From contig CAJMDR010000048.1 in NCBI GenBank assembly GCA_905212215.1, forward strand, positions 1 through 9,722: a DNA stretch of 9,722 nucleotides, read 5' to 3'. The DNA is from an uncultured Porphyromonadaceae bacterium. Its GTDB lineage: Bacteria > Bacteroidota > Bacteroidia > Bacteroidales > Muribaculaceae. Position 1 is the stretch's first letter. The number at the start of each line of letters is the position of its first letter. The notes beneath the pieces are model-generated. The model did not search any database and was not told the DNA's origin. It saw nothing but the letters and a program-made list of their open reading frames with translations. Shown here one piece after another: positions 1-6,940 of this stretch. The translations under genes and the position numbers were made by a program.

Positions 1-2
1 GC

Positions 3-887
3 GGGAGCAGATGGTTTGGCAGTAGAAGCTTTTGCATTGGCGTTGACCGTTGCACCTCCGAGACGTTCCACTCCTGTCTCAAAGAATACGGTAGGATGTC
101 CCTCTTTCTCATTGACAGCCCGGTCACCGGGTCCGGGAAGGATAATGATAGGAGTTCCTGGCTTCACATATTTCACGAGTTCAAGAATGCTCTCGTTGTG
201 AAGACGGATGCAACCGTGGCTTACGCGGCGCCCTATGCTGCCGGGTGAGCTGGTGCCGTGAATACCTACTCCAGTGGTTACCGGATTCTTAACACGAATA
301 AATTTCGGTCCGAAAGGATAACCGGGAGTCACCACGCCGGAATCCGTTATGTAGTGCCAGTATGTTGAATCGTAAATTCCTTCTGCAGAGAAGAATCCCT
401 CGGGTGTGCGACAGTCTCCTTTCCCATGCTTGGTGCCGTAGTTGCGAGATCCCGCCATACCAAATTCCTTGACTACTCTGCCAAATTTGTCGAAAAGAAT
501 GACTTTCATCTTATCCTTGTCAACAACCACAAAATAGTCGTAAGGGTTATTGATAAGATTTGTGGCATATTTAAGGCTGGCATTGGCCACAGTGCTTATT
601 ATACCATGTGCATAAGCACTGGCATTAGGCGATTTGCGCATGAATTCATTAAGTTGCTCCACTGAACTAAACTCATACGTGGTTGCTTTGAGACCATTTA
701 TTACGGTATCTTTCTGAGGAGGGAGACCTGCAATAGAATCTGTTTCCTGAATTTCCGCCGTGGAGTCAGTTGACTCGGTAGCGTTCTCTGTGGATGAATT
801 ACCGCTACAACCCGCACTTACGAAAAGTGCGGCAAGACATGAGGTTGCTAAGAGCCTTCTTATCTTAGACATTTCTGTACTATGCAT
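3..887 (-). CDS. L,D-transpeptidase (YkuD domain) lipoprotein, partial (C-terminus outside window)
   Basis: This gene probably encodes an envelope enzyme that forms or exchanges 3-3 cross-links or anchors in peptidoglycan through an active-site cysteine. Translating the minus strand from 887 gives 295 uninterrupted codons to the window edge. A basic, hydrophobic leader ends in SAGC, a plausible lipobox (Cys27 counted from 887), followed by a Ser/Thr/Glu-rich linker. The catalytic part starts near residue 135 (YFVVVDKDKMKVILFD) and holds the YkuD signature: HGT at 210-212 and SHGCIR at 223-228, with Cys226 as nucleophile and His224 and Arg228 intact. About 50 residues after the signature region remain open. 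Two starts compete: 887 and an in-frame ATG at 872. The latter begins directly with the signal peptide (MSKIRRLLATSC) and leaves a longer 5' UTR after the promoter at 907-937, so it may be the true one. The gene is divergent from dnaE. The family call is secure; the substrate is unknown. Confidence 0.9.
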   Translation of the reverse strand, partial: MHSTEMSKIRRLLATSCLAALFVSAGCSGNSSTENATESTDSTAEIQETDSIAGLPPQKDTVINGLKATTYEFSSVEQLNEFMRKSPNASAYAHGIISTVANASLKYATNLINNPYDYFVVVDKDKMKVILFDKFGRVVKEFGMAGSRNYGTKHGKGDCRTPEGFFSAEGIYDSTYWHYITDSGVVTPGYPFGPKFIRVKNPVTTGVGIHGTSSPGSIGRRVSHGCIRLHNESILELVKYVKPGTPIIILPGPGDRAVNEKEGHPTVFFETGVERLGGATVNANAKASTAKPSAP

Positions 888-906
888 TATATTATTTTTT
901 CGGGTG

Positions 907-937
907 CAAATTTACACAATTTTGCAGACACCCACAA
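907..937 (-). promoter_or_regulatory. Candidate Bacteroidetes-type promoter for the L,D-transpeptidase
   Basis: Read on the minus strand, TTG (937-935) is followed after exactly 20 nt by TAAATTTG (914-907). This fits the Bacteroidetes -33/-7 pattern TTG-N~20-TAnnTTTG. Transcription would start near 900, giving a leader of roughly 13 nt to the ATG at 887 or 28 nt to the ATG at 872. Motif match only. Confidence 0.6.
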
Positions 938-1007
938 TAGTTTTATTGTTCATTTTGTCCCAATCCACATAATAAATCATTTTTGATATACATTCATAAA
1001 ATCCGGG

Positions 1008-1038
1008 TTGCAGGGTCAGAATTTTATTCTTAACTTTG
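1008..1038 (+). promoter_or_regulatory. Candidate Bacteroidetes-type promoter for dnaE
   Basis: TTG at 1008-1010 and TAACTTTG at 1031-1038 are separated by exactly 20 nt, a full match to TAnnTTTG. Transcription would start near 1045, giving a 5' UTR of about 70 nt. A 10-bp perfect palindrome, TCGTCGACGA, lies in that leader at 1065-1074; its role is unknown. The rest of the 229-nt divergent spacer is AT-rich and shows nothing else I can support. Confidence 0.6.
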
Positions 1039-1116
1039 TAGTGTGTTTGGTCATAGCCGCTTTCTCGTCGACGACGCCTTTAAACCATGCCATGACCTGA
1101 TCATTTTAACCTAATC

Positions 1117-4100
1117 ATGACTATGTCGCAGATTCCTTTTACACATCTTCATGTGCATTCACAATATTCTTTGCTTGACGGCCAGGCTTCTATCAAGTCG
1201 TTGGTAAAGAGGGCTATTGAATATGGAATGCGCGGTCTTGCTCTTACCGACCATGGAAACATGTTCGGCATAAAAGAGTTCTTCAACACCATTGCAAAAG
1301 AGAACGGCGCACTCGACGACGACCATAAGCTGAAACCCATCCTCGGCTGTGAGATGTATGTGGCCAAAGAGAGTCTTCATGACAGAGGCGACAAGACTGA
1401 CAAAGGGTATCACCTTATTGTATTGGCAAAGAATCTTGAAGGATACCATAACCTTGTGCGGCTTGTCAGTCAGGCATGGACAGAAGGCACATATTATAAA
1501 CCGAGAACCGACCGTAAGGCTTTGCAGGAACATAGCAAAGGACTCATTGTGCTGTCGGCATGTCTCGGCGGTGAGATTCCCCAGCATATAATGAACGGGA
1601 ACCTCAAACTCGCGGAAGAAAGAGTGCGTTGGTTCAAGGAGGTTTTCGGCGATGATTATTATCTTGAACTGCAAAGACACAAGACTTTAAAGGAAAAAGG
1701 CAACCGGGAGACCTACGAAGAGCAACAGAAAGTGAACAAGGTACTCATTGAATTAGCTCGTAAATACAACATAAAGCTGGTTGCCACCAACGATGTGCAC
1801 TTTACCGATGAGGAAGATGCCGACGCGCATGACTGTCTGATATGTGTGAGCATGCAGAGGAACTACCTGGACCCCGACCGCATGCATTACACAAAACAGG
1901 AATGGTTCAAGACCACGGAGCAGATGAGCGAGATTTTCGCCGACATTCCAGAGGCCATAACAAATACCGCCGAGATACTTGACAAGGTTGAGAATTATTC
2001 CATAGACCATGGTCCAGTAATGCCTGTCTTCGATATTCCTGCTGAGTTCGGCACCGAGGCGGAATATCGCAAGACTATCACGGAACGACAGCTTTTCGAG
2101 GAATTCACCCGTGACGAAAACGGCAACGTGGTTCTAAGTCAGGAAGATGCAGAAAAAAAAGTAAAACGTCTCGGTGGCTATGACCGTCTATACCGTATTA
2201 AGTTAGAAGCGGATTATCTGTCGAAGCTGGCATGGGAAGGTGCGGAACAACGCTATCCCACACCTTTGTCCGACGAAGTTAATGAGAGGATCAAGTTCGA
2301 ACTGTACATAATGAAGACAATGGGTTTCCCAGGTTACTTCCTCATTGTGCAGGACTTCATAAATCATGGCAGGAATGAATTAGGCGTCAGCATAGGTCCC
2401 GGTCGTGGCTCGGCCGCCGGCAGTGTGGTAGCCTATTGTCTCGGCATAACCAGCATTGATCCCTTGAAATATGACTTGCTGTTCGAACGTTTCCTGAATC
2501 CTGACCGTATCTCGTTACCTGATATCGACGTAGACTTCGATGATGACGGCCGTTACAAGGTGTTGAAATATGTTACGGAAAAATATGGTGCAGACAAGGT
2601 AGCCCATATCATAACCTACAACACCATGGCCACAAAGATGGCCATAAAAGACGTTGCCAAAGTTATGCAGCTACCGTTGCCTGAAAGCAATCGTCTGGCA
2701 AAACTTGTTCCTGACAGACTGCCTGAAATCAATGGCAAAGCTCCTGCCATAAGCATCGCCAACTGCCTCAAGTATTCTCCCGAAATGAAGCAAGAGCTCA
2801 AGAACCCCAATCCACTCGTGCCCAAGGTTCTGGACTTTGCAGAACGCCTGGAGGGCAACATACGCAACACCGGAGTTCATGCCTGCGGAGTCATCATTGG
2901 CCGTGATCCGATTACTGACTGGGTACCCGTTTCTACGGCAAAGGATACAGACGGAGATACTGTAATCACTACTCAGTATGAAGGTTCCCTGATAGAGGAA
3001 ACCGGTATGATCAAAATGGACTTCCTCGGGCTGAAGACCCTAAGCATCATAATGGAAGCCCTGGAAAACATAAAGCAGACGCAGGGAATTGACCTTGATA
3101 TCAACCATATACCCCTCGACGACGAGAAGACCTTCGAACTGTACTGCAAAGGGGCTACCACCGCTACTTTCCAGTTCGAGTCAGCCGGAATGCAGTCATC
3201 GCTAAGAGAGTTGCATCCCACTAAGTTCGAGGACCTCATAGCCATGAATGCCCTCTACCGCCCGGGTCCTATGGCCTACATACCTAAGTTCATTGCCAGA
3301 AAGCATGGCGTGGAGCCTATTGTGTACGACATACCGGTCATGGAAAAGTATCTTTCCGAGACCTACGGCATCACTGTCTATCAGGAACAAGTCATGCTTC
3401 TTAGCCGTCTGTTGGCAAATTTCACCCGAGGCGAGAGCGACAAGCTCCGTAAGGCAATGGGTAAGAAAAAGATTGCCGAAATGGAGAAGCTTAAGGTAAA
3501 GTTCATGGCGCAGGGACAACAAAACGGCCATAAGCCTGAGATTCTTGAAAAAATATGGAGCGACTGGACTGAGTTTGCCAAATATGCCTTCAACAAAAGC
3601 CATGCAACTTGCTATTCATGGGTTGCATACCAGACAGCATATCTGAAAGCCAATTATCCAGCCGAATATATGGCGGGCGTACTCAGCCGTAACTTCGGCA
3701 ATCCCGCCAAGCTCAGCCATTATATGGATGAATGTCGTTCCATGGGTATAACAGTGCTCGGTCCCGACATCAACGATTCGCAGGAACGCTTTTCCGTAAA
3801 CAAGAAAGGAGTGATACGCTTTGGTCTCGGTGCCATAAAGGGTTTCGGTGCCAACGCCACGACTGTAATACTGGAAGAACGAGCCAGGAACGGCAAATTC
3901 AAGGACATCTACGATTTCGTGGAAAGAGTTGCCGGAGGAGCCGTTAACCGTTCTGCGGTGGAGAACCTTGCCATGGCGGGAGCCCTCGACTGCTTCGGTC
4001 TGCGTCGCGAAGTGTATATGGCCGAAGACGTCAACAACACCTTTGCCGATACTCTGGTAAAATACGGACAACGTATGCAGGCTGACAAAAACAATGCTCA

Positions 4101-4590
4101 GATTTCATTGTTTGCTGATGTGGAACCGATAGAGACAGCACAGCCGGCTCCCCCAGCCTTCACACCATGGAGTGAACTAAGACTCCTGGAGGAAGAGAAG
4201 AAAATGGTTACCATGTATCTCTCGGCACATCCCCTTGACCGCTATTATCTGGAACTCACCTACGGATGTAACACTCCATGTTCCGAACTTAAAGACAAAT
4301 GCACCGATGGCGAGAAAGTGACCTTCGGAGGCCTTATCACCGCCTTCGATACCAAGACTACGGCGAAAGGCAAACCATACGGCGTACTTACACTTGAGGA
4401 TTTCTCCGGAATCACCACTATCAGGCTTTTCGGACGGAATTATCAGACTTTCATGCCCTTTGGAGTTCCCGGCACAAATGTGCGCATCTCGTCAACAGTA
4501 GTGGAACAGCCATTCCGCCCCGGCAACTATGATTTCCAGATTGATAAGGTCGAGTCGACAGCCTCACATCCAGCATCGCCAATGTGCTAA
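1117..4590 (+). CDS. dnaE: DNA polymerase III alpha subunit, C-terminus lost to an apparent frameshift
   Basis: This is the catalytic subunit of the replicative DNA polymerase. The 1157-residue frame begins with a PHP domain (HLHVHS at 10-15) and continues into the C-family polymerase core. GPGRGSAAGS starts at 427, the Asp cluster PDIDVDF has Asp469/471/473, the third catalytic Asp is expected at 635 in KMDFLGL, YQEQVM lies at 755-760 and FNKSH at 825-829. An OB fold spans roughly 1068-1146. All nine PHP metal-ligand positions known from exonuclease-active DnaE appear occupied. The ATG at 1117 is used; an ATG two codons later (1123) is equally possible. The frame ends in an unlikely tail (STASHPASPMC) right after the OB fold, while the expected C-terminal domain continues one frame away (4584-4871). 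With that part the total is about 1250 residues, which I recall as usual for the phylum. The gene probably forms an operon with trxA. Confidence 0.95.
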   Translation: MTMSQIPFTHLHVHSQYSLLDGQASIKSLVKRAIEYGMRGLALTDHGNMFGIKEFFNTIAKENGALDDDHKLKPILGCEMYVAKESLHDRGDKTDKGYHLIVLAKNLEGYHNLVRLVSQAWTEGTYYKPRTDRKALQEHSKGLIVLSACLGGEIPQHIMNGNLKLAEERVRWFKEVFGDDYYLELQRHKTLKEKGNRETYEEQQKVNKVLIELARKYNIKLVATNDVHFTDEEDADAHDCLICVSMQRNYLDPDRMHYTKQEWFKTTEQMSEIFADIPEAITNTAEILDKVENYSIDHGPVMPVFDIPAEFGTEAEYRKTITERQLFEEFTRDENGNVVLSQEDAEKKVKRLGGYDRLYRIKLEADYLSKLAWEGAEQRYPTPLSDEVNERIKFELYIMKTMGFPGYFLIVQDFINHGRNELGVSIGPGRGSAAGSVVAYCLGITSIDPLKYDLLFERFLNPDRISLPDIDVDFDDDGRYKVLKYVTEKYGADKVAHIITYNTMATKMAIKDVAKVMQLPLPESNRLAKLVPDRLPEINGKAPAISIANCLKYSPEMKQELKNPNPLVPKVLDFAERLEGNIRNTGVHACGVIIGRDPITDWVPVSTAKDTDGDTVITTQYEGSLIEETGMIKMDFLGLKTLSIIMEALENIKQTQGIDLDINHIPLDDEKTFELYCKGATTATFQFESAGMQSSLRELHPTKFEDLIAMNALYRPGPMAYIPKFIARKHGVEPIVYDIPVMEKYLSETYGITVYQEQVMLLSRLLANFTRGESDKLRKAMGKKKIAEMEKLKVKFMAQGQQNGHKPEILEKIWSDWTEFAKYAFNKSHATCYSWVAYQTAYLKANYPAEYMAGVLSRNFGNPAKLSHYMDECRSMGITVLGPDINDSQERFSVNKKGVIRFGLGAIKGFGANATTVILEERARNGKFKDIYDFVERVAGGAVNRSAVENLAMAGALDCFGLRREVYMAEDVNNTFADTLVKYGQRMQADKNNAQISLFADVEPIETAQPAPPAFTPWSELRLLEEEKKMVTMYLSAHPLDRYYLELTYGCNTPCSELKDKCTDGEKVTFGGLITAFDTKTTAKGKPYGVLTLEDFSGITTIRLFGRNYQTFMPFGVPGTNVRISSTVVEQPFRPGNYDFQIDKVESTASHPASPMC

Positions 4591-4871
4591 GCGTCACCCT
4601 CCCTCTTGATTCCAGCTCAGAGCTTTTCGGAATATTGGAAAACAAGATGATGGACCGAGAGACAGCAGCCAGGACAGCAGAAAAAGCCGCCGAAGTCAAA
4701 GGCAACTCAAGGCCTGAATACATGAAGCCGGCAACTCTTGTGCTGAATCTTGTCGATTCCGAAAAAGGCACCACAGTAACAGTGCGTTCCCGCCTCAAAT
4801 GCCTGCTCTCAAAGGCATTGTTACATACTCTCGACGATATGAATATAAGCTATAGAGTTCTCACCCAGTAA
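4584..4871 (+). CDS. dnaE: DnaE C-terminal (tau-binding-like) domain, displaced into another frame
   Basis: These 95 codons resemble the tail of DnaE rather than an independent protein. The reading LSVTLPLD followed by ATLVLNLVDSEKGTTVTVRS and LLSKALLHTLDDM matches, in order and character, the C-terminal domain of E. coli DnaE (AISLT, then IPVHLYYQRADARARLRF, then LLNDLRGLIG), which binds tau. The frame is open back to 4548, just after a TAA at 4545-4547, so a -1 shift anywhere in 4548-4587 joins it to the main dnaE frame. The joined reading is about DKVE-SDSLTSSIANVLSVTLPLD. The GTG at 4584 overlaps the upstream stop codon (4588-4590), so reinitiation is formally possible. A recent one-base indel or a sequencing or assembly error is more likely, because the downstream frame is intact and well conserved in character. 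Confidence 0.8.
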   Translation: MLSVTLPLDSSSELFGILENKMMDRETAARTAEKAAEVKGNSRPEYMKPATLVLNLVDSEKGTTVTVRSRLKCLLSKALLHTLDDMNISYRVLTQ

Positions 4872-4940
4872 ACTTTTACGTCCATCGGGTATTCTAATAA
4901 TAAAACAATAGTAATACAACATAAAAACACACAACTCATC

Positions 4941-5255
4941 ATGCTTGAGCATTTCAACGACGAATCAGCCCGTGAAGCAATCAAATCGGGCAACCCTGTA
5001 GTCATCGATTTCTGGGCAACCTGGTGCGGACCCTGCATCAAACTCGGCCCGGTAATCGAAGAACTCGCACAGAAATACGAAGGAAAAGCCACCATAGGCA
5101 AATTCAACGTGGATGAAGACGGCGACCTCCCCACAGAGTTCGGCATCCGCAACATACCCACCGTACTTTTCTTCAAAGACGGTAAATTAGTTGACCGTTC
5201 TGTAGGTCTCGTAAAACTGTCAGACCTCGAAGGACATCTCAACAACATCCTCTGA
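4941..5255 (+). CDS. trxA: Thioredoxin
   Basis: This is a cytoplasmic thiol-disulfide oxidoreductase that supplies electrons to reductases and repairs disulfides. The 104-residue length is normal for single-domain thioredoxin. The redox site WCGPC has Cys29 and Cys32, preceded by the buried Asp23 in VIDFWATW. The cis-proline is Pro73 in RNIPTVLFF, followed by the KDGK turn. No signal peptide is present, which argues against a periplasmic thioredoxin. The start is the ATG at 4941 after an A/C-rich leader without Shine-Dalgarno sequence. It lies 69 nt after the end of the dnaE reading, with no promoter motif or terminator in between, so it is probably co-transcribed with dnaE. I recall the same dnaE-thioredoxin adjacency in other Bacteroidales such as Porphyromonas. 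Confidence 0.95.
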   Translation: MLEHFNDESAREAIKSGNPVVIDFWATWCGPCIKLGPVIEELAQKYEGKATIGKFNVDEDGDLPTEFGIRNIPTVLFFKDGKLVDRSVGLVKLSDLEGHLNNIL

Positions 5256-5265
5256 TAACTTATTC

Positions 5266-5322
5266 ATATTTTCGGGAATTACGCTTAGAGATCCTATCTT
5301 TGTGCGTAGTTCCCGATAATAT
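5266..5322 (+). repeat. Nearly continuous 57-nt hairpin just downstream of trxA
   Basis: Arms 5266-5284 and 5304-5322 pair over 19 positions with one T/T mismatch and one G-U wobble. The core is TCGGGAATTACGC against GCGTAGTTCCCGA. Inside, 5287-5292 (AGAGAT) pairs with 5296-5301 (ATCTTT), leaving a 3-nt loop. It starts 10 nt after the trxA stop and could end the dnaE-trxA transcript, but no T-tract follows, so simple intrinsic termination is uncertain. The right half overlaps a promoter-like motif (5295-5302). An mRNA 3'-end stabiliser or a small repeated palindromic element are alternatives. Confidence 0.75.
5295..5302 (+). promoter_or_regulatory. Candidate -7 element TATCTTTG upstream of the Trp-rich secreted protein gene
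   Basis: TATCTTTG matches TAnnTTTG exactly, but no clear TTG lies 19-21 nt upstream; only a TTTTC occurs there. If used, transcription would start near 5309 and the leader of the 5537 gene would be about 230 nt long, containing three inverted repeats. The motif is embedded in the long hairpin, so it may be fortuitous. Confidence 0.35.
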
Positions 5323-5334
5323 TTCCCCGGCTCA

Positions 5335-5356
5335 CAGTTATCATTCTGGATAACTG
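5335..5356 (+). repeat. Hairpin with 8-bp perfect stem
   Basis: CAGTTATC (5335-5342) and GATAACTG (5349-5356) form a perfect 8-bp stem with a 6-nt loop. It follows the long hairpin by 12 nt in the spacer between trxA and the 5537 gene. No T-tract follows. Function unknown. Confidence 0.5.
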
Positions 5357-5444
5357 AATATCTTCAAAAAAATCGTCATCCTCCGCTAAAAAAATCAAAG
5401 TTTGGTGTAACGTTTACCATACTTGAATCGTTATATATAAAAAG

Positions 5445-5482
5445 AGTTAAATATTTGTCCACCTCGGAATAAATATTTAACT
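5445..5482 (+). repeat. AT-rich inverted repeat with 12-bp perfect arms
   Basis: AGTTAAATATTT (5445-5456) and AAATATTTAACT (5471-5482) are exact reverse complements around a 14-nt centre that is rich in C and G. The element lies about 55 nt upstream of the 5537 start. It could be an operator for a dimeric regulator or an RNA stem in the leader. A less perfect -7 candidate, AATATTTG at 5450-5457, overlaps the left arm. Confidence 0.6.
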
Positions 5483-5493
5483 TAGCGCATTAA

Positions 5494-5512
5494 ACCGGAA
5501 ACCCATTCCGGT
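5494..5512 (+). repeat. Small GC-containing hairpin near the start of the 5537 gene
   Basis: ACCGGAA (5494-5500) and TTCCGGT (5506-5512) form a perfect 7-bp stem with a 5-nt loop, ending 24 nt before the ATG at 5537. No T-tract follows, so it is not a normal terminator; it could affect translation or mRNA stability. AAACCGGA and CATTCCGGT from this hairpin recur in the terminator at 8748-8790. Confidence 0.5.
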
Positions 5513-5536
5513 AGTCAAATAAAAAAGTAAAACAAT

Positions 5537-6940
5537 ATGAAAACGAGGTATTTACTGTTCGGCCTCCTGCTTGGCGCAACAGGACTGGCCTACGCACAAG
5601 ATGAGTACGATGACATCTACTACTCCGAGCCTGCCAAAGTATCTACGCCCCGTAATTCAAAAGGGGTGAGCCAACCCAATTCCTTCTATGTGCCCGACAT
5701 GCACAAAGTGGACATTGACGCATACAACAGACGCGGCGAATCCTACTATCCTACTCCCGTAGACACTATAGGAGCATCAGTAGCTTCCGCTCCCGACTAT
5801 CAATACACACAGCAGATTCAGCAGTACTATAATCCGACAATCGTTGTCAACAACCAGCAGCTTCTAAATGATGTGCTTAATGGTTCGTACGGCAACGTGA
5901 ACATTATTTATACCGGTACTACGCCCTATTTCACTCCGTATTATTATGGAGGGGGCAGCTACTGGCCATTCTATTCGGTATGGGACAGACCCTGGTATGC
6001 CTGGGGAGGCTGGAATCCCTGGTATCCCGCATCATGGGGATGGTACAGTGATCCCTGGTTCAGCTGGAACTGGGGAGGATGGAACTGGGGATGGGGATGG
6101 AGTCCCTACTACACATGGCATCCTTCATCGTGGGGATGGGGATGGGACCGTCCATACCGCTGGACAGCACACCACTATCGTCCCAATATGCACAACAACG
6201 GCTATGTCCGTCCCGGATGGAGTGGAAACCGCCCCGGATTCGGCAACAACAATATGGCACATCGCCCCTCTAAGCCTTCGCGACCCGGCGGTAACGGCGG
6301 CACAACAGGAGGTGGGGGCACATACCATCGTCCCGGAGTAGGCGTGCAGGGTTCACAGACAGCTACTACAAGGCCCTCGGTAAACTCCCAGAACCGCTAC
6401 GAAGGATTTACAGGTCCGACGGTAGCCGGAGGCGGACATCGTCCTGCAACGACTGATCCCACCACCACCGTACGACCCGGAGCCAATACTTCGGCAACGG
6501 TAACAACAAGACCGAATACCACTACAAGGCCTTCCACAGGTACCGGTACCACGCCGAGCACCAACCCGTATAAGATCAATTACGGGGGCACACCCGGCAC
6601 AGCGACTACCACCACAAGACCGACAACCACAACCCGGCCTTATGACCGTTACTCGCCTGCCAATCGTCCTAACTATAACACCTCGAGACCGAACACAAAC
6701 ACTTCGAGACCGAGCTACAATACGTCAAGGCCGAATACAAACACCTCAAGACCGAGTTATAACACTTCGAGACCGAGCTATAACAATAACTCGAACTATT
6801 CGAGACCGAGTCATAACAACAACTCGAATTCGAGTTACTCGCGTCCCAGCTATAACTCCGGAGGAGGCAGTCATCGCTCTTCAGGCGGCGGTTACAGTGG
6901 CGGAAGCCGTTCCGGCGGCGGTGGCGGCAGACACCGTTAA
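5537..6940 (+). CDS. Secreted Trp-rich protein with Arg-Pro/Asn/Thr/Ser-rich repeat tail, function unknown
   Basis: The 467-residue protein opens with a Sec signal peptide (residues 1-20, cleavage likely AYA|QDEYDD). Residues 21-140 form the only ordinary-looking region, with DIDAYNRRGESYYP and YTQQIQQYYNPTIVVNNQQL. Residues 141-209 hold 20 Trp in 69 positions in WGWGW, WNWGGW and DPWFSW patterns, alternating with Gly, Tyr, Pro and Ser. From about 210 the chain is low complexity: Gly/Asn-rich, then TTRP-type repeats, then five heptads ending in TSRP at 379-413, then two longer SRP units and a Gly/Ser/Arg-rich end (GGGGGRHR). No lipobox, transmembrane helix or enzyme motif is visible. I recall similar Trp-rich secreted proteins in Bacteroidales, sometimes misannotated as vitellogenin-like; this is from memory. 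It sits 159 nt upstream of an outer-membrane barrel gene in the same direction. An envelope, adhesive or matrix role is only inference. Confidence 0.85.
   Translation: MKTRYLLFGLLLGATGLAYAQDEYDDIYYSEPAKVSTPRNSKGVSQPNSFYVPDMHKVDIDAYNRRGESYYPTPVDTIGASVASAPDYQYTQQIQQYYNPTIVVNNQQLLNDVLNGSYGNVNIIYTGTTPYFTPYYYGGGSYWPFYSVWDRPWYAWGGWNPWYPASWGWYSDPWFSWNWGGWNWGWGWSPYYTWHPSSWGWGWDRPYRWTAHHYRPNMHNNGYVRPGWSGNRPGFGNNNMAHRPSKPSRPGGNGGTTGGGGTYHRPGVGVQGSQTATTRPSVNSQNRYEGFTGPTVAGGGHRPATTDPTTTVRPGANTSATVTTRPNTTTRPSTGTGTTPSTNPYKINYGGTPGTATTTTRPTTTTRPYDRYSPANRPNYNTSRPNTNTSRPSYNTSRPNTNTSRPSYNTSRPSYNNNSNYSRPSHNNNSNSSYSRPSYNSGGGSHRSSGGGYSGGSRSGGGGGRHR
6671..6775 (+). repeat. Five 21-nt (7-residue) tandem repeats in the coding region
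   Basis: Five consecutive heptads, NYNTSRP, NTNTSRP, SYNTSRP, NTNTSRP and SYNTSRP, are encoded by 21-nt units. The two types alternate, suggesting a 14-residue higher-order unit. Codons vary between copies (TCG/TCA for Ser, AGA/AGG for Arg, CCT avoided for CCG), so the repeat is not a fresh DNA duplication. Two expanded units with Asn/Ser insertions follow to about 6860. Confidence 0.8.

Noticed and set aside
426..665. Plus-strand frame opposite the L,D-transpeptidase
   Set aside because: The minus strand encodes a clear YkuD protein through this whole stretch, so this is a shadow.
1159..1680. 173-codon open frame on the minus strand inside dnaE
   Set aside because: It lies opposite a strongly conserved part of dnaE, has no recognisable domain or promoter, and is explained by the codon pattern of the real gene. 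The same applies to the minus-strand frame at 3616-4071.
4548..4590. Programmed -1 ribosomal frameshifting in dnaE
   Set aside because: No X-XXY-YYZ slippery heptamer and no obvious downstream stem were seen in the shift window, so an indel or sequence error is more likely.
6072..6146. G-quadruplex in the Trp-coding region
   Set aside because: Two clusters each have only three runs of three or more G with short spacers, and the G-richness follows from TGG GGA codons, so a regulatory G-quadruplex is not supported.
5946..6341. 131-codon Gly/Thr-rich frame overlapping the Trp-rich gene
   Set aside because: It arises from the G-rich repeats of the Trp block read in another frame. It has no signal peptide, domain or independent start context.
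6671..6860. CRISPR-like or mobile-element repeat
   Set aside because: The 21-nt units are directly contiguous, in frame and encode a protein repeat; there are no unique spacers.
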